From: Molanna angustata
Taxonomy: Eukaryota > Arthropoda > Insecta > Trichoptera > Molannidae
NCBI GenBank assembly: GCA_963576475.1
Contig: OY754986.1
Location: 8,013,031 to 8,077,030 of the forward strand
Direction of reading: 5' to 3'
Length of the DNA: 64,000 bases
The position numbers and the translations under genes are program-made. The notes beneath the pieces were generated by a model. That model saw only the letters and a list, made by a program, of their open reading frames with translations, did not search any database and had not been told where the DNA came from. The number at the start of each line of letters is the position of its first letter. Within the stretch, counting starts at the first letter, position 1. This document shows positions 23,999 through 35,777 of the stretch, piece by piece.

Positions 23999-24386
23999 GG
24001 TGTTTAAATTTCATTTAATGATTCGGCGGATATTTTGTGGTAGTTAATATAAACCATTTTTGAATTATTAATTAGCTATAAACCACTTGTTTTTTGAGTC
24101 ACTTCGCGACATGTTTCGGAAGCGTACCTTTCATAACACTTCTCCAATACTTAATATATTTCCCATCAAAAACAAAAACACTTCACAATTCTCCCCTCCC
24201 CCCACTAACCCAACCAACCCTCAACCGCCACCCCCCTCGCTTCACAGACAGATTCACACAAATTCAACATGTTAGTCTCGACACGCCGGTCGATGGAAGG
24301 ACAGCGCTTCCGAAACATGTCGCGAAGTGACTCAAAAAACAAGTGGTTTATAGCTAATTAATAATTCAAAAATGGTGTTTAAATTT
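23999..24386 (+). mobile_element. Foldback element FB1a with 13-bp TSD
   Basis: GGTGTTTAAATTT at 23999-24011 and 24374-24386 flanks 24012-24373. The insert opens with an asymmetric leader (CATTTAATGATTCGGCGG...), then an arm from AACCATTTTTGAATTA to TTTCGGAAGCG, a pyrimidine-rich spacer (CCCCTCCCCCCACTAACCC) and the inverted arm ending TTCAAAAATGGT. The right arm (24289-24323) reads TCGATGG, hairpin GGAAG/CTTCC, CGAAACATGTC, similar to a hammerhead ribozyme core. No protein. Probably non-autonomous and Penelope-like; the class is inference. Confidence 0.8.
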
Positions 24387-24807
24387 GTTCAATTGCAGTG
24401 CATAACTATTATACCTCGCAAATCCTATCTTTACGAATCAGATACTTATAAATTGAACCAGCGCCGCATTCTCTCAACACCAGATACACTATGTTTATTG
24501 TATGGAGGATAGGAGAGGAGAAAGGAAGAGGGATAAAGGGAAAAAGGTGTGAATTTGTGTTTATGTGGATAGAAAGTGTGACTTCAGACGCTTTTTGAAT
24601 GCTATCAAATTAGTAGCATCTCTGATACTGAGTGATACATCTGAGTGTCTGTTTCCGGTCATTATGAACGGCTTAGAGCGTCACTAAGTGCACTCGGCGT
24701 TCATTGTGAAAGCAGCCCATATGTTATAATATGGAAGTATATACTGGTAATGTTACTTGAATATGATTTCCTAGTACTTGAATACATATTAAGTGGAGAC
24801 ATTATAA
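24387..24807. other. Unassigned spacer
   Basis: Nothing recognised. Confidence 0.3.
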
Positions 24808-25800
24808 TCCAACTGTCGATTCGTTCATGAGAATTCAATTCTCTTAATGAATCGACATTATTAAGCCAAGATGCGTGTACGAAGGAAAATTTTGTATGGT
24901 GTAGTGGACTTTTTGCATGCTAATAGCACCAACTAGAGGCCTCGCAGCATATATGTTACCATACATGGATTTTCTCAGAATTCGGAGTAGAACATTTTAT
25001 GTGAGTTTTGTGTGTCTGTGTGTGTGTCTGTCTGTCCCCCCTTATAACTTTTGATTCGCTTAATTTGCAGAGCCCAAAATTTTAAAATATATAAAAAATT
25101 ACAAGCCTACAAAACTTTTATACTCAAAATTGTGAATTTTTGTTTCAGTCAGGGGTTATCAACTTTTGAAATTTTGATTTATTTTTCCATATATCTCAGA
25201 AACCGTAAAAGCTAGAACGCTGAAAATTGGTATAAACATAGACAAATACAAAATCTAAAATAGGTTTTTTTAAATAATTCCAGGGTTTCTCAAACATTTT
25301 CATTAAGAAAAATATTTTTATATGATAAATTTATAAGTTAAACTGCCTATATTTCCATTTTTTTTTAAATATCGAAAAAAGCCGAAACACCCCAACTAGA
25401 AAATTTAATTTTCTATAAAAAATATTCAAATTGTATTAGCACATTGCAAATTTTTTTCAACATTTTTTATAAAAATTGAATTTAGTGACGACATTGTTTC
25501 ATACAATTTGTATGGAAGTAGCCTACTCACCATATCTAAGAAGACTTAATAATTTGATACTAATCTCCAAACATACATACATACCATCATGCTGTTTTCA
25601 AATTCTGGGTAGGATCAAAGGACTGACCTCCATTCTATCCTATCTTGACATACATACCTAGGTACATGTGTTGTATAGAAAACCAAATATCTTAAAATAT
25701 TAAACAATTTGTATTTATGGGTTTATAGTTCGGTACTTATTCTTCAACTATACATACTATCGCTATCGACAGTTGGATCTCATGTGTTACATGCAACTAG
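24808..25800 (+). mobile_element. HEL1 Helitron-like element, copy 2
   Basis: A|TCCAACTGTCGATTCGTTC at the left and CATGCAACTAG|T at the right: the flanking A and T and the absence of a duplication fit Helitron insertion. The 5' subterminal hairpin GTCGATTCGTTCATGAGAAT pairs with TTCTCTTAATGAATCGAC. A (GT)n run sits near 25010-25030. Near 25575-25640 lies a stretch with CATACCATCATGC that matches the 3' end of LINE-M in reverse orientation. Confidence 0.85.
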
Positions 25801-26106
25801 TTATAATTGAATATATGTATACGAAAGTATACTCTATTAAATGAATACCCTGCACCCATTCTGAATATAGCCCCTTTTTAAGGGAGACAAGACTCCTGTG
25901 TGAGTATACAAGCATGTGCCGTGCTTCGTTTTATAAGTAAATTCACACCCGCATATCCTTCGCTGGTTTATTTTTTTTTTATTTTTAAAGGTAAGTACAC
26001 GTACAACATAAAAAATACAACGTTTCATTCAATTTTACAATAGCAAAAACGAGTACCTACCGACAATTGAATATTACATTATTGTAATATTTAAATTATC
26101 ATATAG
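25801..26106. other. Unassigned spacer
   Basis: Includes GTGCCGTGCTTCGTTTTATAA (25917-25937), resembling sequence near 38355 and 53090; perhaps an old dispersed repeat. Confidence 0.3.
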
Positions 26107-26765
26107 AGTATGTCTATCTGGGTAGTATGTTCCAAAGGAATGGTCGGCCTGATAAGGATATTGAAAGAAGAGTTATGGCAGGAAACAGAGCGAATGGAGC
26201 ACTTAGACCAGTTATGAATGATCGCAACATATCAAAAGATGCTAAAGTTGCTATTCATAACGCAATCGTAGTGACAACCCTGACGTATGTAAGTGAGACC
26301 TGGACATGGCAGAAGTCGCACGAAAGCAGAATAAATGCAGTTGAAATGAGATCGCTTAGAATAATTTGTAACAGAACGATGTATGACAGAGTTCGGAATG
26401 AAGATACAAGGAAAGAATGTAAGATGAAGGAAGATGTAATTAACAGAATGAAAGTTAACACATTGAGATGGTTTGGCCACTTGGAGAGAATGAATGAAGA
26501 ACGTCTGACGAAGAAAATATACAAAGCTAACAGGAATGGAATAAGAGGTCGGGGGCGCCCAAGAAAAGGATGGCACGACCATGTAAACGATATTCTGAAA
26601 GATGGAAATGTAAGAAGCGTGAACAACAGCCGAACGTGGATAAGACGTTGTATGAATGTTAATGAGGCGATGAATGTGTGTCAAGATAGAAAAATGTGGC
26701 GTTCGGTTCTCTCTGCCTACCCCGTGAGGGACATGGCGTGATGGTATGTATGTATGTATGCATAT
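26107..26765 (+). mobile_element. LINE-M C-terminal fragment, copy 2
   Basis: An open frame from about 26109 to 26741 reads YVYLGSMFQRNGRPDKDIER, LTYVSETWTWQKSHE, LRWFGHLERM and RGRGRPRKGWHDHV, ending YPVRDMA-stop, then an ATGTATGT tail. Close to the copy at 7769-8545. 5'-truncated just before YLGS, lacking the catalytic palm. Confidence 0.85.
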
Positions 26766-27027
26766 TGCAACAAAAAATATAATGTGAAAAAAAACAGGAT
26801 TGAAGACGAGAAATGAGGAAGAAGGGAAAACAAGAAGGAGGATAGTATGTGTATGAATACTTTAGTGTGTGGGCGAGGAGTATGTGTAAGAGTGTGAAAA
26901 TAGAGCAAGAGTAAAAAAAAACTCTACCCCTACCTAATCATTACGATTATATTTCTAAATTTTAATATTGACAGGTGGATAATGTCTAGTTCATCAGTTT
27001 AATTTACAACTATTGAATATAATTTAG
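26766..27027. other. Unassigned spacer
   Basis: Nothing recognised. Confidence 0.3.
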
Positions 27028-27975
27028 CTATAACTGGACCTTAGAAAACGCACTATTCATTTTACCGATGTCGGAAGAGCTGTCAAAGTTGATATTAAAC
27101 GCGAATATTTTCTACACATATAATAATAAGTAGTATTAAAAATAGTAAGAATCATATAATTACTTAAATAATATGTTGAGAAAACTAATTTATTTGAAAA
27201 ATGTGATCAAATGCGAATACATAATAATCTTTTTCCTAACCACAAATGTCAAAGGTGTTAGTAAAATTATTCCTGCAACCAATTTCCATTCAATTTATAA
27301 AGCAACTTTGTTAGTCTATAATTAGGTTTGTTAGTCTATAATGAAAATAGCAACTCGCTCACGCGAGTCGCTATTTTCATTATAGACTAACAAACCTAAC
27401 CTTAAAATTAACGGGAATGGAGATTTACGTACGCGTCATACTTTTATTTTTTATTTTTTTATTTTACTATTCTTTGGGAGACCAATAGCTATCTATCCAT
27501 TACAGTTTTTCAATTAGGATAACAACTAAACATGATATTATTTCGTTGTCGTATTTTATTACATCCCGTTTAATATTCGGTTAGGTTTAGTTAGTGTTTA
27601 ATGATAATTGCTTTGTAAATTTAATAGAAATTGGTGCAGGAAAATTTTTTTCAACACCTTTGCCATTTGTGGTTAGGAATAAGTTTATATGTATTCGTAT
27701 TATTTGTCAAGCCATTTGATTACATTTTTCTAATAAATTATATCAAGGCTAAAACAAGGTTGTATCAATTAAACCAGCTTAATACACGCGGTTTCCAACA
27801 TAGCTTTGGATCCTTCCAAATAAATTATATATGTCAACATATTTTTATCTACTTTTATGATTTTGAACATTATTTGTTATTATTTTTATATTTAAATTAT
27901 CGCCATTATTGTCAACTTTGACAGCTCATCCGACATTGGTAAAATGATAAGTGCGTTTTCCAAGCTCCAGTGTAG
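27028..27975. mobile_element. Large foldback element with about 300-bp arms
   Basis: The left arm (27028-27320) and right arm (27600-27975) are imperfect inverted copies: GAAAACGCACT against AGTGCGTTTTC; GAGCTGTCAAAGTTGA against TCAACTTTGACAGCTC; CCTAACCACAAATG against CATTTGTGGTTAGG. The right arm has an extra block near 27745-27830. The loop contains the ACTCGCTCACGCGAGT palindrome framed by TTAGTCTATAAT repeats. A shorter related copy is at 39241-39440. No coding sequence. Confidence 0.75.
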
Positions 27976-29399
27976 TTATACATTTGTACAACGGGGCATT
28001 TCTATGGTTACCCCACATTGTGGTATTCACCGGTATCGCTGAATGCCGAGCATCGTCATATAAAAATAAATATAAATATTATATGATTTCATGGTGAAGA
28101 TATAAGTTAAAGATAGATAATTATGTTCTGTTACCATTATGGTCATATCTCGAGGTGTAAAAATACGAAAAACCGTTAATATTTCACAAAAAGGAAACAT
28201 TTTTATATGGTAACATTTTACGATCGGTATAAAACGTTTATTATGACAAAAATAAAATATTTAACAGACATGACCCATGACCTGAAACGGTTCACTTCCC
28301 TTTTTATTTATCTGCTTTATCATACGGAAAATTCGGTCAGTGTTTTTATGATATTTTTTATTTTTTATTTATTTTTATTTTTTCACACCTTTATCACAAA
28401 GACTATTATGGAGATTACTGCTGCCCAACTAGCAGTTTACAATTTTACAAAGCCAAATATTTGACATTTTGGTTTTACATAGTTATGTATTTTGTCTTTT
28501 CCAAAAAAAAAAAATAATAGAGCGGACACCAGACATCACAACACAACAAATTACAATATTACATAGTTACTAATATCTTAAACACAAAAGTATAAATCGA
28601 TACAGTAAATTTTGATATATTATTATTCCAATATTATTTCTACCATCGATACACGAGTTCAATAAAGAATCAAGTCAAAAAAATGTGATTGATGCCATTT
28701 TATGAAGAAAAATCTTCTCTTCATAATTCAATAAGGAAACAAAACTAATTTGGCTTGGTTACCAAAGTAAAGCGAAAAATTCTTTATGAAATTATTTAGA
28801 AAACCACGTATTTTTAGTTCAATAGGGAAACATCTGATTTGTTTCCCTATTGAATTATTAAAGTCAGGTTAATAAAAATATACTTCTACTGATTCTGTTA
28901 GGAAACAATTAAAACTTTTACCAAAAAAACTAAATAAGGAATCAACTTATCACTGAGTTTCCCTGCATAGGTTAGATAGAGATGACAGACCACATAACAC
29001 ATTTGTCTTGTCTTGTTTTATTCACATTCAAACATGTCATTCCACTCTATTATAATCAATGACGAGTCCGAGTGCTCTGCTTGGGAGGCCCTATGGAGGA
29101 TAACTACTACTACTATTATTCTGACCCTTGAAACAACTCATTTTAATTAGGTATTAGGATTCCTTCATTTTGTATTGTCCGCATTGTATTTTTTATACGA
29201 TTTATCAAAACATATGTTAAATGATGAATTAAATAATACAGCCTCATATTAAATAAGGTAAAAGAAAAGGTTGAAAGATAGGAGTATTTCTCTTTTCCAT
29301 GTACATGCCTACCACCTAGATTCCTTTGTCAATTAATAAATATAAAATTCAATTCTTACTTCAGGTAGTCATCCCTTATAACCATTGTTTGAAAAATGG
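27976..29399. other. Unassigned, with one perfect hairpin
   Basis: AT-rich without recognised coding sequence. TTCAATAGGGAAACA pairs with TGTTTCCCTATTGAA (about 28818-28856). The short frame at 28207-28464 looks non-coding. Confidence 0.35.
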
Positions 29400-29870
29400 A
29401 ATAATCAAAGAAAAACTACATCGAATTATTATGCATTGAATTAAAGATAGATGGGTTATAAAAAAACAGGTAAAAATTAATTTGTGATAAAAAACAGCAT
29501 TCGTTTTCGTCAGATGATCCAATTGCGTCAACCCGATCAAATTCATTTTCATCCGAATAAAGCTTTCGCATAGCGATATCAAATCCTTCTTAGCAGCAGA
29601 AATTTTTGGGCAGCAGAAATATGCTTTTGAAATCACTGGTATTTGACGGTTGCCCCCCATCTTATAATCTACGTCGATTGTTTTAAAATCCTGCTCACCA
29701 TGAAAAAATATAATGGATTTTGAATGTTGTGCTCCTCTGAAAATTATTAATCTTAACCTGATTCCGATTAACCTTTTCATTTTTTGTGTTGATCTTAAAA
29801 GTCTTTCCAATGTGTGAGCATATTTCTTTTAGATCAATGAAATCTTCATTGGCCATTTCCTTTACTTAAT
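29400..29870 (-). pseudogene. Degenerate ORF pair of unknown, probably TE, origin
   Basis: Minus-strand frames join by frameshift. From 29862 one reads MANEDFIDLKEICSHIGKTF until a stop near 29700. A second frame (29810-29376) reads VISKAYFCCPKISAAKKDLI, and a third alternative reads LYSDENEFDRVDAIGSSDEN. The lysine-rich then acidic composition looks like once-coding sequence. 'SAAKKDLISLC' is reminiscent of a segment seen in insect transposon-derived proteins, but I cannot name the family. Confidence 0.3.
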
Positions 29871-30029
29871 GTCCTCTTTGTGTTGCTACTTACTTTATTA
29901 TTAAATATTCTGTTTTAGATAAATAAATAATAAAAAAATATTATTGAGTACCCAACCATTAAAATATGTCATCCTATACTTATACAATTTTTAATCAGTT
30001 GCTATATTTATTTATTCATTTATACAATA

Positions 30030-31055
30030 CTAGTGAACCCCCGGCAAACTTCGTTTTGCCTGTGTAATTAAAAATGGTCCTTCATTACTATCCGTCGCTT
30101 CAGACCCTTCAGTACCTCCCGTCCTTCAGTACCTCCCGTCCTTTCAGTACTTCCCGTCCCTTCAGTACCTCCCGTCCCTTCAGCACCTCCCGTCCCTTCA
30201 GTACATACCGTCCCTTCAGTACCACCCATCCCTTCAGGCCCGTCAATACCTTCAGTACTTCAGGCCCTTCAGTACCTCCCGTCCCTTCAGGCCCTTCAAT
30301 ACCCCCCGTCCCTTCAGGCTTTTCAGTACCTCCCGTCCCTTCAGGCCCTTCAGTACCTCCCTTCCCTTCATTACCTCCCGTCCCTTCAGTAGGTTAAGAA
30401 AAAGTTTAATTCCCAAAACAATACTGGGAAGACCTGCCAAGAGATGAAAGGACAGTTGGACCTTCTCTTTCCAGGATTCTCCAACTTCATAGTTAAAATG
30501 ACCAAATACACGATGAAGAAGAAGAAGAAAAAAGTTTAAATCCAGTAACTGTCCTGGAAGACCTGCGAAGAGATGGTAAGACAGTTGGAGCTTCTTCTCT
30601 CAGAGTTTTGGGTCATTTTAAGAAGAATAAGAATTAAATTTAATCCAGAAACCATCCCGGTCATTCGCTCGATAATTCACCTAAGTTTCGTTACAATCGG
30701 ATGAACGGTTCCCAGGATAGTCCACCTTCATAGGTAATATGACCTTATACCCGATGAAGAAGAAGAAGAAGAAAAAATAATTAATCCAGAAACCATCCCG
30801 GGCACACGCTCCACAATTCACCAAAGTTTCATTGCAATCGGATGAACGGTTCCCAGGATAGTCCACCTTTATAGGTAAAATGACCTAATACCCGATGAAG
30901 AAGAAGAAGAAGAAAAATTTTTTTGATCCAGAAACCTTCCCTGGTATACTCTCGACTATTCACCAAAATTTCATTGCAATCGGATGAACAGTTTAGGAGC
31001 GCATTCAACACATACATACATACATATATACAAACATTCAAATTTATAATATAGA
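30030..31055 (-). mobile_element. HEL2 Helitron, copy 1
   Basis: Read on the minus strand it begins A|TCTATATTATAAATTTGAAT and ends with the hairpin GGCAAAACGAAGTTTGCC, then GGGGGTTCACTAG|T. TC start, CTAG end, a 3' hairpin about 9 bases before CTAG and A/T flanks without duplication are Helitron hallmarks. The interior has repeats with (GAA)n and CATCCGATTGCAATGAAAC, and a short 18-bp minisatellite (CCCTTCAGTACCTCCCGT, 30100-30390). No Rep/helicase, so non-autonomous. Confidence 0.88.
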
Positions 31056-32139
31056 TACGGCATAAGCCATGTATTTGTAACAATACTAATAAAAAATTAC
31101 AAAAATATATTTATAAAATATTGAAACAATTAATAATAAAGATCCAGATAAAACATCGATTCACATAAAAATACACAAAACAGAATTAGAGAATAATAAT
31201 TAGACAACTTACGGACAGTACAAAATAAAATTAACAATAATAATGCTGCAAATATTATAACAAAATTTTAACCATCTGAAAAAAAAACTTTAAAATGAGC
31301 CCAACTAACATGAATAAAAGAAAAATTAAATTGTTTACACAAAGAAATAAATTTATCAATCAATTACGGGAAAACAGATTATTTTTGTATGACGAAAAAT
31401 GTCATTAAAAAAAAATTATTTACTTCGCGAGTTCGACATTTCCGTCAAGTAATATTATTAAAATATGTGTTTTCTTGAAAAAAATAAATTTGAGGTTAGG
31501 TTCGTCTGCCGGTCTCGATTTGCTTTTACAGTCTCTTTGGACCTTTTTATAGAGCACAATGGCTCCGCGTATTTTGTATGAATGATGTTTTAAACCTAGC
31601 CACAAGGTATATGAAGGGAGAATGCCCCGTGAACTCTGAATACACACACACACACTGCTTTGTAATGATATCTTTCGTAGGGCCCGCCTTAATGGCACGG
31701 CCCGGGGTGCCTTGTCCCTCATTCACTTTTATAACCGCCATTGTCTTGAAGAGTTTCCAATATACACTTTGTATACAAAACATCACGCCGCGTTTGCATA
31801 CGTGAAAAGTATCCACCATTATTCTATGACTGCCATAGATTCTGACAAACCTATATAATGAAAAAAATATTCCCATTTACAAAATGTGTATTATAGTCCA
31901 CGTGGATCAGTGTCGCATTAGGACGATGAGGAACCCCGGGCTAGTACACTTACGGAACCCTACCACCTTCCATTATTTTTTAAAATTATTTATTGATTTA
32001 TTTACAGATAATTAAAAAATAACGAAATTATGCGGTATGCAATTAAATACGACAAAGGAATAATAGTTTGATCTCTACTTACTCGTAAATCTCGATTATT
32101 TCTTATTTTTTTTACTTTTTTTGTGAATTTGAATTCTTT
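31056..32139. other. Unassigned spacer
   Basis: No supported gene. A locally GC-rich stretch at 31660-31715 (GGGCCCGCCTTAATGGCACG) gives frames on both strands without a known motif. Confidence 0.3.
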
Positions 32140-33262
32140 GAGGTTGAATATAATACAACAATTTGGTCACCGTATTTCAATTCTCATTCTGATACTGTAG
32201 AAAAAATCCAACATAAATTTCTAAGATATATCAATTACATACTTAACATACCAATAGAAAATTTCAATTATTATTATTTACTTAAGGGGGGACTGCTGCC
32301 AACGTACCTATTTTTTCAATTTGAATTTGCGTCATTACTACAAAACGAATCATTTTGAAAAAAATAACCTAGTTAGTTTGGATATTAATAATTAAAAATA
32401 TACTTTAATTTTTTAATTATGTTCTGTATATATTCTTGTAGGAAAATAATAAGCATACCCCAATTTTTGACATTTATCTTAAATTTCTAAAAAAACTATA
32501 AGGTATAGAGCATTATATTTTTTTATAAATTAAAGAAGATCAAAATATCTGGAAAAATACGATGTAACGTTGCATTAATGCATCAGGTTAAGTTAATAAA
32601 CCAAAAAGACTTATATTTCGCAAAGGCGCTGAATGGAAAATAAATGTTTTTAGGTTTATTTTCTAAACCTGAAGCATTAATGCAACGTCACATCGTATTT
32701 TTTTAGATATTTTTGTCTTCTTTAATTTAAAATAAAATATGTTGAACTACGCCTTATATTTTATTAAAAATATAAGATAAACGTTGAAAATCGGGGTATG
32801 CCATTATTTTTCTACAAGAATTTATACAGAACATTATCAAAAAGTAAAGATACATTTTTCTTTATAAATACCCAAACTATCTAAATTATTTTTTTCAAAA
32901 CGATTTGATAAAAAATAATGATGGTATATCAAATTGAAAAATAGGTACGATGGCAGCAGTCCCCCCTTAAAGAAGCAAATTTATTAGAGCTTTCTGAGAG
33001 AAGATTATTATTTGATTTACTATGTTTATTTATAATTCTTAAAAATCAGTTAGACTGTCCAGAATTACAATTTTAATAAATTTCAATGTACCAAATAGAA
33101 AAACTAGAAATCATCTTCCATTATATTGTAAGAATACTACAAATTTAGCACACTATTATACACCAATACATCGAATTCAGAACTTGGGAAATCTATATGC
33201 ACAGTCATTTGATTTTTTTAACACTTACTTTCATAAATTTAAAAACGAACTAACATCAATCT
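32140..33262 (+). mobile_element. LINE-N copy interrupted by a piggyBac-type element
   Basis: Before the insertion the frame reads EYNTTIWSPYFNSHSDTVEK and IQHKFLRYINYILNIPIENF. After it (32971 on) it reads LELSERRLLFDLLCLF and then, with frameshifts, RIQNLGNLYAQSFDFFNTYF and KFKNELTSI. This parallels LINE-N at 9937-11339 (LEYNSTVWSP, KFLRFINF, QRRILADLLFLFKIL, LGNQYAQYTDIF). Truncated and disabled. It ends exactly where HEL2 begins at 33263. Confidence 0.8.
32286..32966. mobile_element. Palindromic piggyBac-type non-autonomous element, copy 1
   Basis: 681 bp flanked by TTAA (32282-32285, 32967-32970), the invariant piggyBac target. Ends GGGGGGACTGCTGCCAACGT and GATGGCAGCAGTCCCCCC. The entire element is a near-palindrome: each half of about 330 bp contains TACAGAACAT/ATGTTCTGTA, AAATTAAAGAAGA and CGATGTGACGTTGCATTAATG, with a small loop near 32590-32640. 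No transposase. A second copy is at 39541-40227. Confidence 0.88.
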
Positions 33263-35551
33263 TCTATATTATAAATTTGAATGTTTGTATGTATCTATGT
33301 ATGTGTTGAATGCGCTCCTAAACCGCTCATCCGATTGCGATGAAACTTTGGTGAACTGTCGAGAGTATACCAGGGATGGTTTCTGGATCAAAAAATTTTA
33401 ACTTCTTCTTCTTCTTCATCGAGTTTTAGGTCATTTTACCTATGAAGGTGGACTATCCTGGGAACCGTTCATCCGATTGCAATTAAACTTTGGTGAATTG
33501 TCGAACGTATGCCCGCGATAATTTCTGAATTTAAAATATTTTCTTCTTCTTCTTCTTCATCGGGAATCAGGTCTTTTTACCTATGAAGGTGGACTATCCT
33601 GAGAACCGTTCATCCGATTGCAATGAAACATTGATGAATTGTCGAGTGTTAGACTGGGATAGTTTCTGGATTAAAAAAAAATCTTCTTCTTCTTCTTCAT
33701 CGGGTATTAGGTCATTTTACCGATGAAGGTGGACTATCCTGGGAACCGTTCATCCGATTGCAATTAAACTTTGGTGAATTGTTGAGCGTATGACCGGGAT
33801 GGTTTCTGGATTGAAAAACTTTTCTTCTTCTTCTTCTTCATCGGGTATTAGGTCATTTTACCTATGAAGATAAAATGACCTAATACTCTGGGAGAAGAAG
33901 CTTTAACTGTCCTTCCATCTCTTTGCAGGTCTTCCAGGACAGTTTCTCGATTTTAACTTTTTTCTTCTTCTTCGTCGTGTATTTGAACATTTTACCTATG
34001 AAGGTGGAGTATCCTAGGAGAATAAGGTCCAACACTGTCCTTCTATCTCTTCGCAGGTTTTCCAGGACGGTTTCTGGATTCACACTTTTTTCTTCTTCTT
34101 CTTCTTTAATGTGTTTTTAGTCATTTTACCTATGATGTTGAAGAATCCTGGAAAAAGAAGGTCCAACTGTACTTTCATCACATCGCAGGTCTTCCAGGAC
34201 AGTTTCTGGACATAAACATTTTTTTACTTCTTCTTTTATATCGTGTATTTGGTCATTTTACCTATGAAGTTGGAAAATCCTGGATAAAGAAGGTCCAATT
34301 ATCCCAGGATTGTTTCGGGAATTAAACTTTTCTTAACCTACTGAAGGGACGGAAGGTAATGAAGGGATGGGACGTACTGAAGGGCCTGAAGGGACGAAAG
34401 GGCCTTAAGAGACGGAAGGGCCTGAAGGGACGGAAGGGCCTGAAGGGGCGGAAGGGCCTGAAGGGACGGAAGGGCCTGAAGGGACGGAAGGGCCTGAAAG
34501 GACGGAAAGGCCTGAAGGGACGGAAGGGCCTGAAGGGACGGAAGGGCCTGAAGGGACGGAAGGGCCTGAAGGGACGGAAGGGCCTGAAGGGACGGAAGGG
34601 CCTGAAGGGACGGAAGGGCCTGAAGGGACGGAAGGGCCTGAAGGGACGGAAGGGCCTGAAGGGACGGAAGGGCCTGAAGGGACGGAAGGGCCTGAAGGGA
34701 CGGAAGGGCCTGAAGGGACGGAAGGGCCTGAAGGGACGGAAGGGCCTGAAGGGACGGAAGGGCCTGAAGGGACGGAAGGGCCTGAAGGGACGGAAGGGCC
34801 TGAAGGGACGGAAGGGCCTGAAGGGACGGAAGGGCCTGAAGGGACGGAAGGGCCTGAAGGGACGGAAGGGCCTGAAGGGACGGAAGGGCCTGAAGGGACG
34901 GAAGGGCCTGAAGGGACGGAAGGGCCTGAAGGGACGGAAGGGCCTGAAGGGACGGAAGGGCCTGAAGGGACGGAAGGGCCTGAAGGGACGGAAGGGCCTG
35001 AAGGGACGGAAGGGCCTGAAGGGACGGAAGGGCCTGAAGGGACGGAAGGGCCTGAAGGGACGGAAGGGCCTGAAGGGACGGAAGGGCCTGAAGGGACGGA
35101 CGGGCCTGAAGGGACGGAAGGGCCTGGGAGCATCCGAAGGGACGGGAGTAACCGAAGGGACGGGAGTAACCGAAGGGACGGAGTAACCGAAGGGACGGGA
35201 GTAACTGAAGGGACGGGAGTAACTGAAGGGACGGGAGTAACTGAAGGGACGGGAGTAACTGAAGGGACGGGAGTAACTGAAGGGACGGGAGTAACTGAAG
35301 GGACGGGAGTAACTGAAGGGACGGGAGTAACTGAAGGGACGGGAGTAACTGAAGGAACGGGAGTAACTGAGGGAGGTACTGAAGGGACGGGAGGTACTGA
35401 AGGGACGGGAGGTACTGAAGGGACGGAAGGTACTGAAGGGACGGGAAGTACTGAAGGGGTGGGAGGTATTGAAGAGTCTGAAGCGACGGGTGGTTATGGA
35501 GGACAATTTTTAATTATACAGGCAATACGAAGTTTGCCGGGTGTTCACTAG
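33263..35551 (+). mobile_element. HEL2 Helitron, copy 2 (expanded minisatellite)
   Basis: Starts TCTATATTATAAATTTGAAT and ends with the hairpin GGCAATACGAAGTTTGCC, GGGTGTTCACTAG, then T. Opposite orientation to 30030-31055. Inside: four direct repeats of about 125-145 bp (33313-33870) with CTTCTTCTTCTTCATCGGGT and CCGTTCATCCGATTGCAATG, then shorter related units to about 34330, then an 18-bp minisatellite (34340-35500) that makes this copy more than twice as long. No protein domain. The base before TC is T rather than A. Confidence 0.87.
34340..35500 (+). repeat. 18-bp GC-rich minisatellite, about 60 units
   Basis: 34385-35120 repeats CCTGAAGGGACGGAAGGG about 40 times, nearly perfectly. 35125-35500 repeats a variant, GAGTAACTGAAGGGACGG. 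Because 18 is a multiple of three, long frames stay open on both strands (for example an arginine-proline-phenylalanine repeat on the minus strand). They are artefacts of the repeat. Confidence 0.97.
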
Positions 35552-35777
35552 TGCTTTATAAAAAAAAACCAATCGCTGCTAACAATGCCGTTTGAAATGT
35601 GATATTTTTAATTTTCTGGCATATAGATCATTTCTTTTTTTTTAAGATTTGCAATACATTTTTTTTTGTTTGCCTACTTCACATGTAGGTAAAGTAATAT
35701 TTTTTTGTTAACTCCTTATTTTGTTTTATTATTTAGTTTTTATTTTCCTAACTATGTACCAATATGTTTGTTTTTTT

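Noticed and set aside
26232..26684. 150-codon minus-strand frame
   Set aside because: Antisense shadow of the LINE-M frame.
31400..31930. Possible gene or rRNA fragment in a GC-richer patch
   Set aside because: No recognisable rRNA motif or protein domain; overlapping frames on both strands without homology I can name.
34322..35506. 394-codon minus-strand frame of arginine-proline-phenylalanine repeats, with long frames on the other strand
   Set aside because: Produced by an 18-bp minisatellite inside HEL2; all frames stay open because the unit is a multiple of three.
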